The notes under the pieces: model-generated
Told to the model about the DNA's origin: nothing
The model's database searches: none
What the model saw: only the letters and a program-made list of their open reading frames with translations
Position numbers and translations under genes: made by a program
Shown: positions 32,381 through 43,597 of the stretch, one piece after another
Numbering within the stretch: position 1 is the first letter of the stretch
Layout of the letters: the number at the start of each line of letters is the position of its first letter
Origin: Naganishia liquefaciens
Lineage: Eukaryota > Basidiomycota > Tremellomycetes > Filobasidiales > Filobasidiaceae
DNA length: 64,000 bases
Assembly: GCA_013423385.1 (NCBI GenBank)
Contig: BLZA01000005.1
Coordinates: forward strand, 620,001 to 684,000
Direction of reading: 5' to 3'

Positions 32381-34741
32381 ATGCCGACTCTTCATCAGTA
32401 TGACTACCTATTCGCCTTCGGCGTCATCTTTTGCACCCTGGACGCATATCAGATCGGTAAGTTCATGAACAGAACCCAGGAATGGTTCTGATATCAGCTG
32501 CTTGACTTTCCAGGTGCCAACGATGTCGCCAACTCGTGGGCTACTAGTGTGTCCAGTAAGAGTGTCACGATGAAGCAAGCGATTGTAGGCGCAGCCATCT
32601 TCGAATTCCTGGTCCGTATAGTTGTGGTCTTCACAAATTGTCTCTTGGATCCTTACCTCTTTCAACCAGGGTGCTGTCTTGGTAGGCGGCCGGGTCTCTT
32701 CAACGATCAAAAACGGTATCATTCCCGCCAACGTTTTCCAAAACGATGCTGGTCTCCAACTGTTGGGCTTTGTCAACGCTATCTTTATTTCCTCCCGTGC
32801 GTCAAGCCTGCATACGATGACGCACCTCAACTGACTCGGCATTCTTGTAGTCTGGCTCTCTATCGCTACTTACATGTCATGGCCCGTGTCCACCACTTAT
32901 TCGATTGTTTCCGCTGTCTTGGGCACAGGCAGTAAGTAGGCGAACGCAGAGAACGCGAACCTCGCGAGCTCAAAAGATCAATCTGCACAGTTGCCGTTGG
33001 CGGTTTTGATGCTCCCACCTGGGGCTGGAATGGCGGCAAAGGCATGGCAGCCATCTGGGGAGGTCTCGTCATTGCCCCCGCAATGGCTGCCGGTTTTGGC
33101 GCAGTTGTCTTCCTGCTTGTCAAGTACATCGTTCTCAAGCGGAGGGATTCGACTCGATGGGGCATCATCACTGGACCTTTCTGGTTTTTCCTCGTCGCTT
33201 GTGTTCTCACGATGTCCATCAGTACGTTCGCATACGCGAAAACCCCAGGAACAGAGCTCTTACACCTCTCGCTTAGTCTACAAAGGCTCGCCGCAATTGG
33301 AATTGGACGAGATGTCATCAGGCAAGACGGCCGCCGCCATTCTCCTCACTGGATTGGTGGTTAGTTTGCTTTCCGTCGTATTCTGGGTCCCCTACGTTCG
33401 AGCGAAAGTCGTCAAAAAGGATTACAGTAAGCGGATATTCCCTTTGCTCCCAGAATTCTACCGACATTCTTTTCCAGCCATCCGATTCTACCACTTCTTC
33501 TATGGTCCTTTCCTCTGGAACCGACCGGCTCCCGCCGATGCTGGAGAAATTGGCAAGGAAGCTGTCGCCGATTATCGCATTCGAGCAAACCGAGAGGGTG
33601 ACGTCGTTACCAACTCTATTCACGTATATGGTAGTGAGTCCGCCGCAGGCTACGTGCTTTCAATTTGCTGACGAGATCCGCAGATGCCCACTCTATGGCC
33701 GAAAGCGCGAGAGCCACGGATACAGTGGACGACATTCCACTCCCAGAGAAAGGCTCGGAGAACGGTTCGCGGAAGTCTGACCAGGCTGAGAGTTCCGATG
33801 CCGCCAACACGCCTCCGCTGGAAAGCAAGCTTGAGAAGGAGATTGAGTCTCCCCAGCGTCAGATCGAAGGTCCCTGGATCCTGCCTAAGAATCTGTGGAT
33901 TCTGCTGAGGTACCGCGCATATCCGTTCATCTGGACAACTCTCACCCACGGTTCGAAAGTCGACATTCACGCTCTTCAAGCTGGTCAGCAAGGCACCAAG
34001 GAGGGTGACCGCATGCAAAAGATCTACGAACGAGCCATACAGTACCCGAATGAAACCGAACACTTGTACAGTTTCATGCAAGTCATGACTGCATGCACCG
34101 CCTCTTTTGCCCATGGGTACGTGTTGCGTGGATGTAGAAGAATGTCTCTGAACTGAAAACTCCAATCCAGCGCCAACGATCTGAGTAACGCCATCGGACC
34201 TTTCTCGGTCATTTACTACACCTGGAAGAATGGTGTACCCGCTGGCAAGAACACCGATGTCGAAGTGTGGATGTTGGTATACGGTGCCGCTACCCTGGTT
34301 CTCGGTCTCGCTACATACGGTTACAACATCATGGCCGTGCTGGGTAACCGTATCACTCTGCACAGCCCTTCTCGAGGATTCTGTATGGAATTGGGAGGAG
34401 CCATCACAGTGATTCTTGTAGGTATCGCTTCCCCCGTCGCTTTGCCCGAGTACACACGCTCATGTAACATTGCAGGCATCTCAATACGGTATTCCAGTCA
34501 GTACCACCATGTGTATCACGGGAGCTACTATCGGGTAAGGCACATCAGCGAGACTATTCACAGCTTCTATTGCTTACTAGCTCCTGCCTCCAGTGTGTCG
34601 CTCTGCAACGGTGACATCAGATCAACCAACTGGAAAGCCATCGCATGGATCTACGTCGGATGGATCCTCACCATCATCGTCGTCGCCGTCGCATCTGCCT
34701 GTATGCTCGCCATCGTCATCAACGCTCCTCGATTGAACTAG
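32381..34741 (+). CDS. PHO89: PHO89-type Na+/phosphate permease (PiT family)
   Basis: It moves inorganic phosphate, usually with sodium, across the plasma membrane. Exons are 32381-32456, 32514-32611, 32670-32796, 32851-32931, 32991-33221, 33277-33426, 33478-33630, 33684-34116, 34171-34417, 34476-34534 and 34594-34741, giving 600 aa. Both halves of the PiT inverted repeat are clear: GANDVANSWATSV near residue 26 and GANDLSNAIGPFSVIYYTW in the second half. YMSWPVSTTYSIVSAVLG and YGIPVSTTMCITGATIG are the matching second elements. A hydrophilic loop of about 200 residues, rich in Glu/Ser, separates the halves. About twelve membrane helices are present. The exon 6/7 join (DYT-IRFYHFFYGPF) removes a 51-base intron that could otherwise be read through. 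Confidence 0.95.
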
Positions 34742-36121
34742 AAGTCATTCTCGCGTCCGATAATGACGAAAGAGCGCGTGGGGTGAGAAAAATTACGGAC
34801 GAGTGCACGCCCGGGATTCCGTACAGATTGTATCTTTACTAATAGACTTAGAACAATATTATTGTAATGAATGTCATGAATAGCGGCAACATTGAGGGCG
34901 GAGATCGGCGCGAGAGTCGCGCTCGCACCACGATTTCGGATTAGAGGTTTCTCCCAAAATACCTGTCAACCTCCGAGGGCGCTTCCAAGGATTTTTCGAC
35001 ATATCATCATTCGAGGAACATCTCTTGAAAGGACGACTCATTAGACTGAATGGGCATCTCGCAATTCCAGATGCGTGATGTTCATCTGGATCTGGATAGA
35101 AATTGAACAAGGCTCAAAAGGGAGCACTCGCCAGGACATTCGCGCGAAGAGGGATGTCTGCCTCGATCTCATTCTGACGCTGCCACGCATCAAGCGGGAC
35201 AGTTTATAGCTAATGATTGCCCGCACTTCGCTTCACGAATAGGAAAGGTCTGAAGGGATACTCTGCTAAATCGGGGGCAAGATTGTATTAGGTAACAGTG
35301 ATTGTAACGGACCCGGGATATGGCCGAGATCGAGGAACCTGTTCAAGGACTTCTATGCCTTCACGCCGGTGATGTCATGCAGCCGTCGCTCTGCAGCGGA
35401 TGAAGGCTAGGCAAGTGGTCCAGGCCGCCGGTGAGGCTGGGAACGCCAGGACCTGGGAAAGCGCTCAGGTCTGGGAACGCCTTTTTCCTGTCATTTGACT
35501 TCCTGGACGCGTTTGCTGGACGCGTACACAGTCCCGTCCGACGCGTCGATTTGACGGATCGATGGCACGCACGGGAAAGCATACTTGTCACATACGGATG
35601 AAGTGGGAAAATCCGACAGGCCGCCCTTCCAAGGTGGGCTTGCCGAGCGATAGATAGCCTGGCTGCCCTCGCAACGTTCGCTTCGTGCTCGCGATTAGCA
35701 TCCTGGTGTCTTGCACAAATCTATCATTTCCGATACTGCTCCTCTTCTTCATCTTCTTGCACTGGCTTCTCGTATTGTATCCCATTACAGGCAAAGGACT
35801 ATCATTGCACACGTCAACGTCGCCCACCAACGTCATCGCCCTTCGCCGTCGTTACGGACTCACCACCTCAGATCGTGTCGCAGCGCATCCCGTTGACCGG
35901 AGATCGCAACGACAGAGAGTCTACCAATACAGGGGTCCCAATCCTATGCTCGTTGTGTAAGGTGTGTCGAACGGGCAGACCGAAAGCTTTTCTGACGCGT
36001 CATTCACAGGTAATTGCGACAGAAGCAGAAGCCTGTCAGGTTTCTTCGTGTTGGCCGGGAAGGCTCAAGAAATTTCGATATGTCATCAAGCTTGGAGGTC
36101 AGGGACGACAACTCAGAGACC
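34742..36121. promoter_or_regulatory. Upstream region of the forkhead gene
   Basis: This 1.4 kb region between two plus-strand genes has no recognised gene. Short upstream ATGs occur in the 300 bases before the forkhead start, so small upstream frames could affect translation. Confidence 0.4.
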
Positions 36122-39100
36122 ATGGCAGAGTACGCCAGATCCTCCCTATTCGCGTAATTTCGCGTCTAATCCTTTTTCGTTCTCTTCCAGCGATGGTCAA
36201 ACCTCTCAGCGAGACATCGAAACCGTTGCGCGAGAAATCAGCCCGGGATACGATGATTGTTTCCCGGCCGTCACCACAACCCAAAGCGAATCCAACAAGC
36301 TGCCCCCTAACCCAACAAATCGTAAAGAGCTTCGCATATACACGCAGGACATCGCGTCACAGGCGGCACCGGAAGAAGTCATCTTCGGGACCGCTTCAGG
36401 TATGCCGATCTTCGCTTCCCAGCCTTTTGGCTTTGATGTCAAGTCTACATCGCCATCCCGACAAGTCTCGCCCTTGCCAAATCACATGGCTCTTCATCAT
36501 CCACCCACGCAAGAAGCTGGCCTTTACGCAGATCAGGACTCCGTGTTCCACGTCTCCGGGACACACGTTGTCGCCCCATCCATGATGGCCAGACCGATCC
36601 GTTCGCGACCGGGAATGAAGCGTGCCGAATCTATGATGGAACCGAGGATCATGGGTAATCAGGGTCAAAGCCCGCTGGCGCCGCACTCCGCCTTGACAAT
36701 GTCTGGTAACATGCAAAATGGCATGTCGATTATGCGACCGGAATCGACTCCTGTCGGCCCTAGCCAGGGCTACCATACGGCGTACATTATACAACACCCA
36801 TCGTCTGGCCCCAATGGGCATGTCATGAGCTATCAGCTGGCTGATGGTCAACAAATCTTTATGGCGCAGTCGCCGTTCGTTCAGACAGGTGTGCAGGTCC
36901 AAACTATGATGACCGACAACGGCCAACTTTACGACGCGAACGGGCATTCCCCGATGTTGCATTCAGCGATGCCTAATCAATTCATGGCGCATCCTCAAGG
37001 TGGTTTCATGATGAATCGCAGTCTCTCGGATCCCTTCGCGATGAACGGCAACGGCGTGGCTCCGGATACCGTAGCCATGGAATCGATCGTAGGACAGACC
37101 GCCTATCGCACGCCGATGAACAAAGGCATGTATACGAACGGTTTTGCAGGATCACCACTTGAGTCCACGGGCGATGGCGAGTCAACCATTACATCTACCG
37201 CCAAGAAACCCCGATCTATGGCAATGTCGACATCGCAGCCGCCCTACTCTGCTCGTAGCCTGACCCCGATGAGTGCCTATTCGAACACGGATTCGAGCTA
37301 TCAGCCTTCCGCATCCGGTAGATACCGAGGCACTATGGCCAACGGAGAGGAAGGTCCCGATGACGAGATTGATGAGGAGGACCGTGGTAGTCAAATCCGC
37401 AGGGGATCTTCGATCGCACGTCTCGCTCACAATCAAGGCTCTCCCACTCGACCTTCCAAGGGCAGACTTGCACGGCCAGGCCAGCTTCGACGCGCAAACA
37501 CGATGATGGAGCAGTCGACCACCACAGCCACTAGTGTCTCCTCGCGCAGGAAAGTCAAGGGTCAAACCTCAGGTGACACGCTGGAAGAGATGAAGTCTCG
37601 AGATGCCGGAAGGAAGCCTCCCCATGGTCTGGGCACCAAGAGCTCTGCGGCAGCAAAGAACAAGGAATATGTCCCAGAAAACATTCCGGCGGGACCCAGG
37701 TCAAACGAGAAGCCACCATGGTCTTATGCCGCGCTAATTGGACAAGCCATTTTGGCCTCGTCACGCAAACGACTGGCGTTGTCCCAAATTTATTCTTGGA
37801 TCTCGACAGCGTACCCATACTTCAAACCAGGCGATGCTGGGTGGATGAATTCGATTCGTCACAATCTCAGTCTCAATGACTGCTTCATCAAGGGCGAAAG
37901 AGGCGAGGAGGACGCCAGCGGCAAAGGCTCGGTCTGGATGATTGATCCCGTCGCTGAATTCCAGTTTAAAGACGGTGGATTTAAGAAGGCATCCAAGGCG
38001 AAAGCAGAAGCCGCAGCAGCAGCAGCCGGTGAGATCAAGAAAGCCGGCTCCGTGAGCCGCAAACGCAAAGCGCCAGAGACGGAACCGGCCACTGTCAGCC
38101 TTCTCGGGCCACCTTTGCAGTCTCAACCCCAACTTCAGCCTTTGTTGATGCCACTTCACATCGAAACCAATTTCCAATCACTGCCTTATGCACCTATGCC
38201 TCTGCAAATCGTCAATTCCCCGGCACTTCAAGCGTCTCCGATTCCGAATGAGCTTGAGTTGTCGAAACGTCTCCGATTCGAGGACGGCGAAAACAGCGCA
38301 GGATCGGATTTGCCTTCGCGGCCCGCAACGTCCCAAAGCTGTCGTCAGAACTCGCTGTCGAGCGCGCCTCTCGAAGCCGAAAGTGCCGCGAACGGAATCG
38401 AATCCATGGTCGTTGATGGCGTCTCGCCCTCGCGCACTGCGAACGCCGAGGGCTCCAGCAGTCGCGTACAATCGCCAGAAATGCTGCAGTCGCAGCGAAA
38501 ACCTTCTCTCATCCATCGTTCGGCTTTGGATAAGAACACCTCGCGATCACAGTTGCCCAGTAATATCGCGGATGACACCTTCAATACGCCTAACAGACCT
38601 CTGACGGCCGACGGTCAATACAGCCAGCCATCTTCTGGTATTTTTGGATTCCTGCCGCATCTCACACCATCGGCTTCTTCGCCCATATCTTCATCCCCTG
38701 CTCCTTCGACGATAACGAAGGTGGGACTCATGGATCGACGTATGGCCCAGCTCAGCGAGCTCCGCCGACCGGATGCCGTGCGAATTCGCACAGCAAAGGA
38801 CGAGTTCAGCTCTGATTCCACCGACTCCGAATCTTTGAAGCAATCGCCTTTCATAGCGGGTCTGGATCCACCAGCGCAATTGGTACATGATACCACATTC
38901 GTTGCACCTGCCCTACCAGCAGCTATCAAGCGCAGCCTCGAAGATCTGCAGGTAACGAAACAGAGTGAAGGCCAGCAGATCACACTATCACCTATGCACA
39001 AAGCGCATCGTCGGGTGCAAAGTGTGACCCTTCCAGGACCGTCTGAGCTGCTTTCTAACTCGCCGAAGTCTGGGGAAAATTCGGTCGCATTCACAGATCC

Positions 39101-39506
39101 ACTCAATCAGCTGGGTCGTTTACCCAAATCTCCTATCGCCCGTCCAAAATCTCCAACGGATAGCTTCGCCACGCCCATCGCTCCTACTGGACGTACGAGA
39201 GTGGCCAATTTTACGCCTCGCATTCTGCCCGGGACAACGGCAACGCCGATGCGAACATCGACTCTTGGCAATCTTTTGCACCATCAAACTCCTGCTGGAC
39301 TGATGAAGGCCCAATTCAAGGCTGAGCATGGCCTTTTAGACAGTCCCATGGGTCTGTCGGGTTCCTGCTATGACATGAGCGATGCTGGTTATCGTGTGGA
39401 TCGCGAGCTGGAACACTTGCAGACCAATGGACTGCATTCGCCGACAACTTCGTACAGTCATCAACGCTATCAAAGCGTGGTATTCGGTTACGATCAAAGC
39501 CCGTAA
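36122..39506 (+). CDS. Forkhead (winged-helix) transcription factor
   Basis: This is a nuclear DNA-binding protein. Coding exons 36122-36129 and 36191-39506 give 1107 aa. The first exon holds only eight coding bases; the join reads MADDGQTSQRD and the intron is 61 bases with a GTACGC donor. The forkhead domain is at about residues 510-590: KPPWSYAALIGQAILAS, LSQIYSWISTAYPYF, the recognition helix WMNSIRHNLSLNDCF and a wing ending SVWMIDP. The rest is low complexity: Met/Gln/Ser-rich before the domain, Ser/Pro-rich after it. Basic segments (RKVKG, KASKAKAEA, SRKRKAPE) flank the domain and could be nuclear signals. I see no FHA domain, so it is not a typical Fkh1/2. Its exact orthologue is not named. 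Confidence 0.9.
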
Positions 39507-39900
39507 AGGAAGAAAGACAATGCCAATCAGTAGGATTGAGCAAACTGTATCAACGATTTAATGCACCCCTCGATTGAGGATCTGTTGTTTGACGTCATCT
39601 GAAACTTCACCCGCTTGTACATGTCGATTCGATTGTAAGAATTCCCGGGAACGCTGTATCTTCGCTGATGAATGAAATAATTATGGGAAACATGCTAGGT
39701 ATAGAGTTTCACGAGACTACCTTTCCTGCGACACTTGCTCCACATGTAGTGTCAATCGTTCGCAACGTCCTCTTCGATACCGGCTCAATCCTGCCGAGCG
39801 CCATGAGCGTGTAGACTTTGTCCAGTGACTGCTGACGGAACCGCGTCGGACGATCTCCTCCCCAAGACGACTCCAACGATTCATGTCATACGACAACACT
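39507..39900. other. Convergent region between the forkhead and GATA genes
   Basis: These are 3' ends only; nothing else is seen. Confidence 0.5.
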
Positions 39901-41046
39901 CTAGCTGCCTTGTCGCCTAACCAACAATGTTGAGTGCTTGCAGTTGGTCATTAAAGCTGTTTTGACGACCGCAGAGGCGTCTTTGGCTCTTCGCTTTTGT
40001 ATCTTTGCCCAGACCAAGCCCTGGCAAGAGCGAGAAATGAGTCAGCTTGCCATACTGATCAAACGCAAACCGACAAAGCGCTTACACAAGCATTACAAAG
40101 CGTCCTAGGACCATATGGACCTTTGCGCCATTCAGGCGTCTCTCTCTTGTCGCAATTTAGGCAACGGACAAGATTGCCGGCCTGCGTTGCGGGATGGTGA
40201 GAAAAAGTTTCGCGTTGCGCTAACGGCTGAGATTTCTGGTTGGTTGTGTCCATCGCAATGCAACCTATTGGACATTGCGCTTCCAGAGACGACTTCATGG
40301 TCAATTGATCATCAGGTTCACTGGAGGGTAAGTTATCAAATAAAGTGCTACTGATGTCGCTGAAAGTTGACGTTGTAACGGTACTCGGTTCCGGATAGCC
40401 AGAGTACATTTCGAAGGGGGGAGATTGATGAAAGTGCTTCGATCGGTGTTCTCGTCGAATGTGTAGGTGAAAGGCATTGCCGACGTCATAGGGCTTGCTC
40501 GTGTGATCCGTAGATACAAACGATATCTCGCGCTGCCGCTCCATATGCGCTGAGAGCGGGGTGGAGCCTGATGCCTGAGAGTCGGATTCCTCTGAAGCAG
40601 CTTGTGCAAAAGCGACTCGAGCGATACCTTGGTGTGCAAATGTCGCCAGACCCTCCAAGGCTAAACGGTGTACCGAGGCTCTGTCAACCATTGTCGGTTC
40701 TTGTCGCGAACAGGTGTGGAAGATATCGCGGGGACAGCTGTCGATCTCTTGAGACCACGGCACCAAGCTGGACAGACAACCAAGAAGTTGATCGTATGTA
40801 GCTTTGATCTGAGCGAGGATTCTGTCACAACACGAAACTCAGACAATACCACTATCTCTGACTCACCTCCATAGTTTCAGGCTCACACATGTGTGCCGAC
40901 GTCGATGAGCAATGTCTCCCGGATGATCCGCCATGTAGTTCAATATACTCCATATTCGGTGCAGACGTCCATTCTAGATCTCCAGCCTCATCGCGCCTTG
41001 TATAGGTGTTGACAGGTTGACGCTTTCTTTTGGGACATCTGTCCAT
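39901..41046 (-). CDS. GATA-type zinc-finger transcription factor
   Basis: Exons 41046-40867, 40808-40086 and 40020-39901 give 340 aa. Near the C-terminus is a single finger of form C-x2-C-x18-C-x2-C: RCLNCDKRETPEWRKGPYGP, then TLCNAC, then GLVWAKIQKRRAK. The x18 spacing and the GLVWAK tail resemble fungal White-Collar-type and related GATA fingers more than the x17 iron or nitrogen fingers. The intron falls directly after the last zinc cysteine. The rest is polar, with no PAS domain that I can recognise. The N-terminus is basic (MDRCPKRKRQPVN). The target process is unknown. Its upstream region is the AGCT-rich stretch. Confidence 0.82.
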
Positions 41047-41199
41047 CTGGGATCCGAGAATAGTCGATGGGTATAACAAGGTTGACATTGAGCATTGGTG
41101 GAGAAGCTTCGGGCCTTTTCACGACGATCATGAGCGCAGACGGTATATAATCCGTTTATGTAACTAACTGTTCCAGCAAGAGCAGTCACCACAGATCTG

Positions 41200-43330
41200 C
41201 CTGTTCTGGTGTCTCGGCGTCGCCGAGCTCGGCTTATCTAAGTTAATGGTGGGAGAGCTGGTGAGAGATAACGGACAAGAAAAATATCCGACAACTGTAG
41301 GAAAGAGGAGCAGGCAAAGGCAGCTAGAAAGCTAAAAAGCTCTCGAAAGAGCTTGCGAAAGTGTCAACAAGCAGCTGCACAAGCCCATAAACGAGAAGAA
41401 TTGTCCGAACGGAGCTCCTTCGAGGCTGGAAGTGAAAGATCTAGAATTTTATCGTAACACATGAAACTCGCGAACGAAGTGCAGGGGCGAAAGATTGTAT
41501 GAATGCCGATAAGCTTGCCCATAAGCCGATAGCTATGCGCCGCTGACGGGGGGGAAAAGCAAATGCAGAGGACCCTTGGAGGCTTGGAGCTAGTCAGTGA
41601 GCTAATCTGAGGAGCTGTCTTTGCGGTGAGTCGCCTTGCGTCCCTACTGTATCCCCGCAAGAAGCCGTTGTTGAAAATGCTCTGCCGAAGTTTCTGACAT
41701 GAACTGAGAATTGAAGTGAGATCTGAACACTTCGTGAACGTGCCTCATTGCGATTGTTCCTGCGCTTTCTTTGAAGGGTGATCATCCAGGAATTCTGCTT
41801 TACTGAGCAAAACTAAGGATCACAGGAAACACGAATGAATACGCTCAGAAAGCTTCGTTTTCTCGAGCGCTTAAACAGCTGAGTCATCGGAACCCAAGAA
41901 GTCGATGGATCTACTAGAAGGTCTACCAGGCAGGGGATCTAGTAGGAGATCTATCAGGGGTTCCAGGGAAAAGTTCAGCTGGGCAGTTGTGGGAGCTGCT
42001 GTGAGCTGATGGTATCTCAGAGCAGCTCTAAAGAGCAGTTCTCAAGAGCCTGGCGACGTAATAGCTCCACTGACTGCGTTCCAGCGCCGCTCAGCTCTTT
42101 GATTCGACCCTGCCCAATTGTCGCGGGACGTTCGCGGGAGTGGTGAAGCTAGGTCAAGCTAGCCATGTGATGAAGAGCTTCAAAGAAGCTGTTGAACTAG
42201 CTGAAGGAGAATCACGACAAGCTTTGATAACGAACGTCGTCGTTGTAGCTGAGGTGACGGTTGTTGCGAAGGGACCACATGTATGTATTCGAACACTGTT
42301 TGTACACAGTTTGTACATAGTTTACACATGTGCCGTGAATGTACGCTCGGAGCTACGCTGGCCTTCGGAAGCGCTTTCGAGTGCTCAGCCTCTATGCCCA
42401 TCTCGAAAAGCTTTTCCTAACAGCTTTGAATGGCCAACATAAAGACCCTTATGCTCCTGCAAGCTTCCCTATAGGTCTGAATCACGATTCTTGCTTGTGA
42501 TTTGTTTCGTGAACCGACAGCTGCTCGTCATAATGGCTTGAGAATCTGTCAGGAAAAACTGTTCAGAAACTGGACTTAGACAGCTCTGAGTTTCCTTGCA
42601 CTTATGCAGAACGGGCAAACAGGCAGCGGAAACCCTTTCGAGAGCTTGTCAATGTTCGATCAGAGATGAGCTTCTGTTCAGTTTTCTGTTCTTCCAGCTT
42701 TGCTACCAAAGAGGACATTCGTACATACATCAGTTGCCCTGAAAGAAGCAGCTTAGAAACTGGATTGAGCCGAGAGCCGAGCGAGCCGCTGAGCCGCTGC
42801 CGAGAAACAAGATGTGCCCGAAGAGCTGCCGCCAAGTGCCCGAGGAGATTCCCGGAAGTGCTCCCGAAAGACAGCTACAGCGAGCTCTACAGCGAAGATA
42901 CCGAGCGATCCGAGTGCGCCGAGTGCAGGGAGCGGAGAGCCGGTGGAGCTGCTTGGAGCCGTCTGGCTGGAGACACCAGCTGAGCCGTGCAGCAACCGTA
43001 GCGAATCTATGTACGACTAGGCTCCGAAAGCCGCTGCGAAGCCGCTATCGGAGCTGCATCAGAACGTTGTTACGCCTGCACCATGTGTACTCGCAGTCAC
43101 CGCTCACAGCTATGATCAGCTGTGATCACATGGCAGTTCAAAACATGTTGAGGTCTAGACGTCATCACAGATCTACCCTCTTATGCTCGGCATTATGTAT
43201 TTGGCTCAGGCGTTCGTACAGATTAGAGAACGATTTAGCAGTCTCGCGAGACGAAACACAGCCAGACGAAACACAGATTCAGCTGAAGCTGTATTTCAGC
43301 GAAAGGATGATACATGGACTGAGGGGGCCT
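41200..43330. other. AGCT-enriched gene-free region
   Basis: By hand count about 49 AGCT tetramers occur in about 2.1 kb, roughly one per 43 bases against one per 256 expected, with mixed flanks. No gene is supported; open frames here are low complexity. It also holds a perfect 7-bp hairpin at 41337-41354 and a GAGCC/GCCGA-rich run at 42766-42804. It lies between the MTR4 3' end and the GATA gene. Confidence 0.6.
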
Positions 43331-43597
43331 GACAAGCTCGACCACGCAATTCCCCCTTTTAACGATGAAGATCGGTTGACTGAGCAAACCGATGAATGGA
43401 CCCTTGCATTCGAGCGACACGAGTAAGATGATAAACCGCAGGACGAGCCAAACAATTCGAAATCGACATATAAACATGGCGCATCCATGGAATTCCGGAT
43501 GCAATACAGCAGGACGAGAGGAGGTTAGCAATTTTTGCGCACGTGCATACAATAGACACAGGATCCGATGTAAAATCTACTGCGAGGCAGTTCAATT

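Noticed and set aside
41337-41354. Perfect 7-bp hairpin with a 4-base loop as a terminator or structured RNA
   Set aside because: A stem this short is expected by chance in a region so rich in the palindrome AGCT.
42812-43426. Plus-strand frame of 204 codons in the AGCT-rich region
   Set aside because: Composition is that of the island (Arg/Ser-rich in this frame), no motif, and neighbouring frames are also open, so it looks like a by-product of low stop-codon density.
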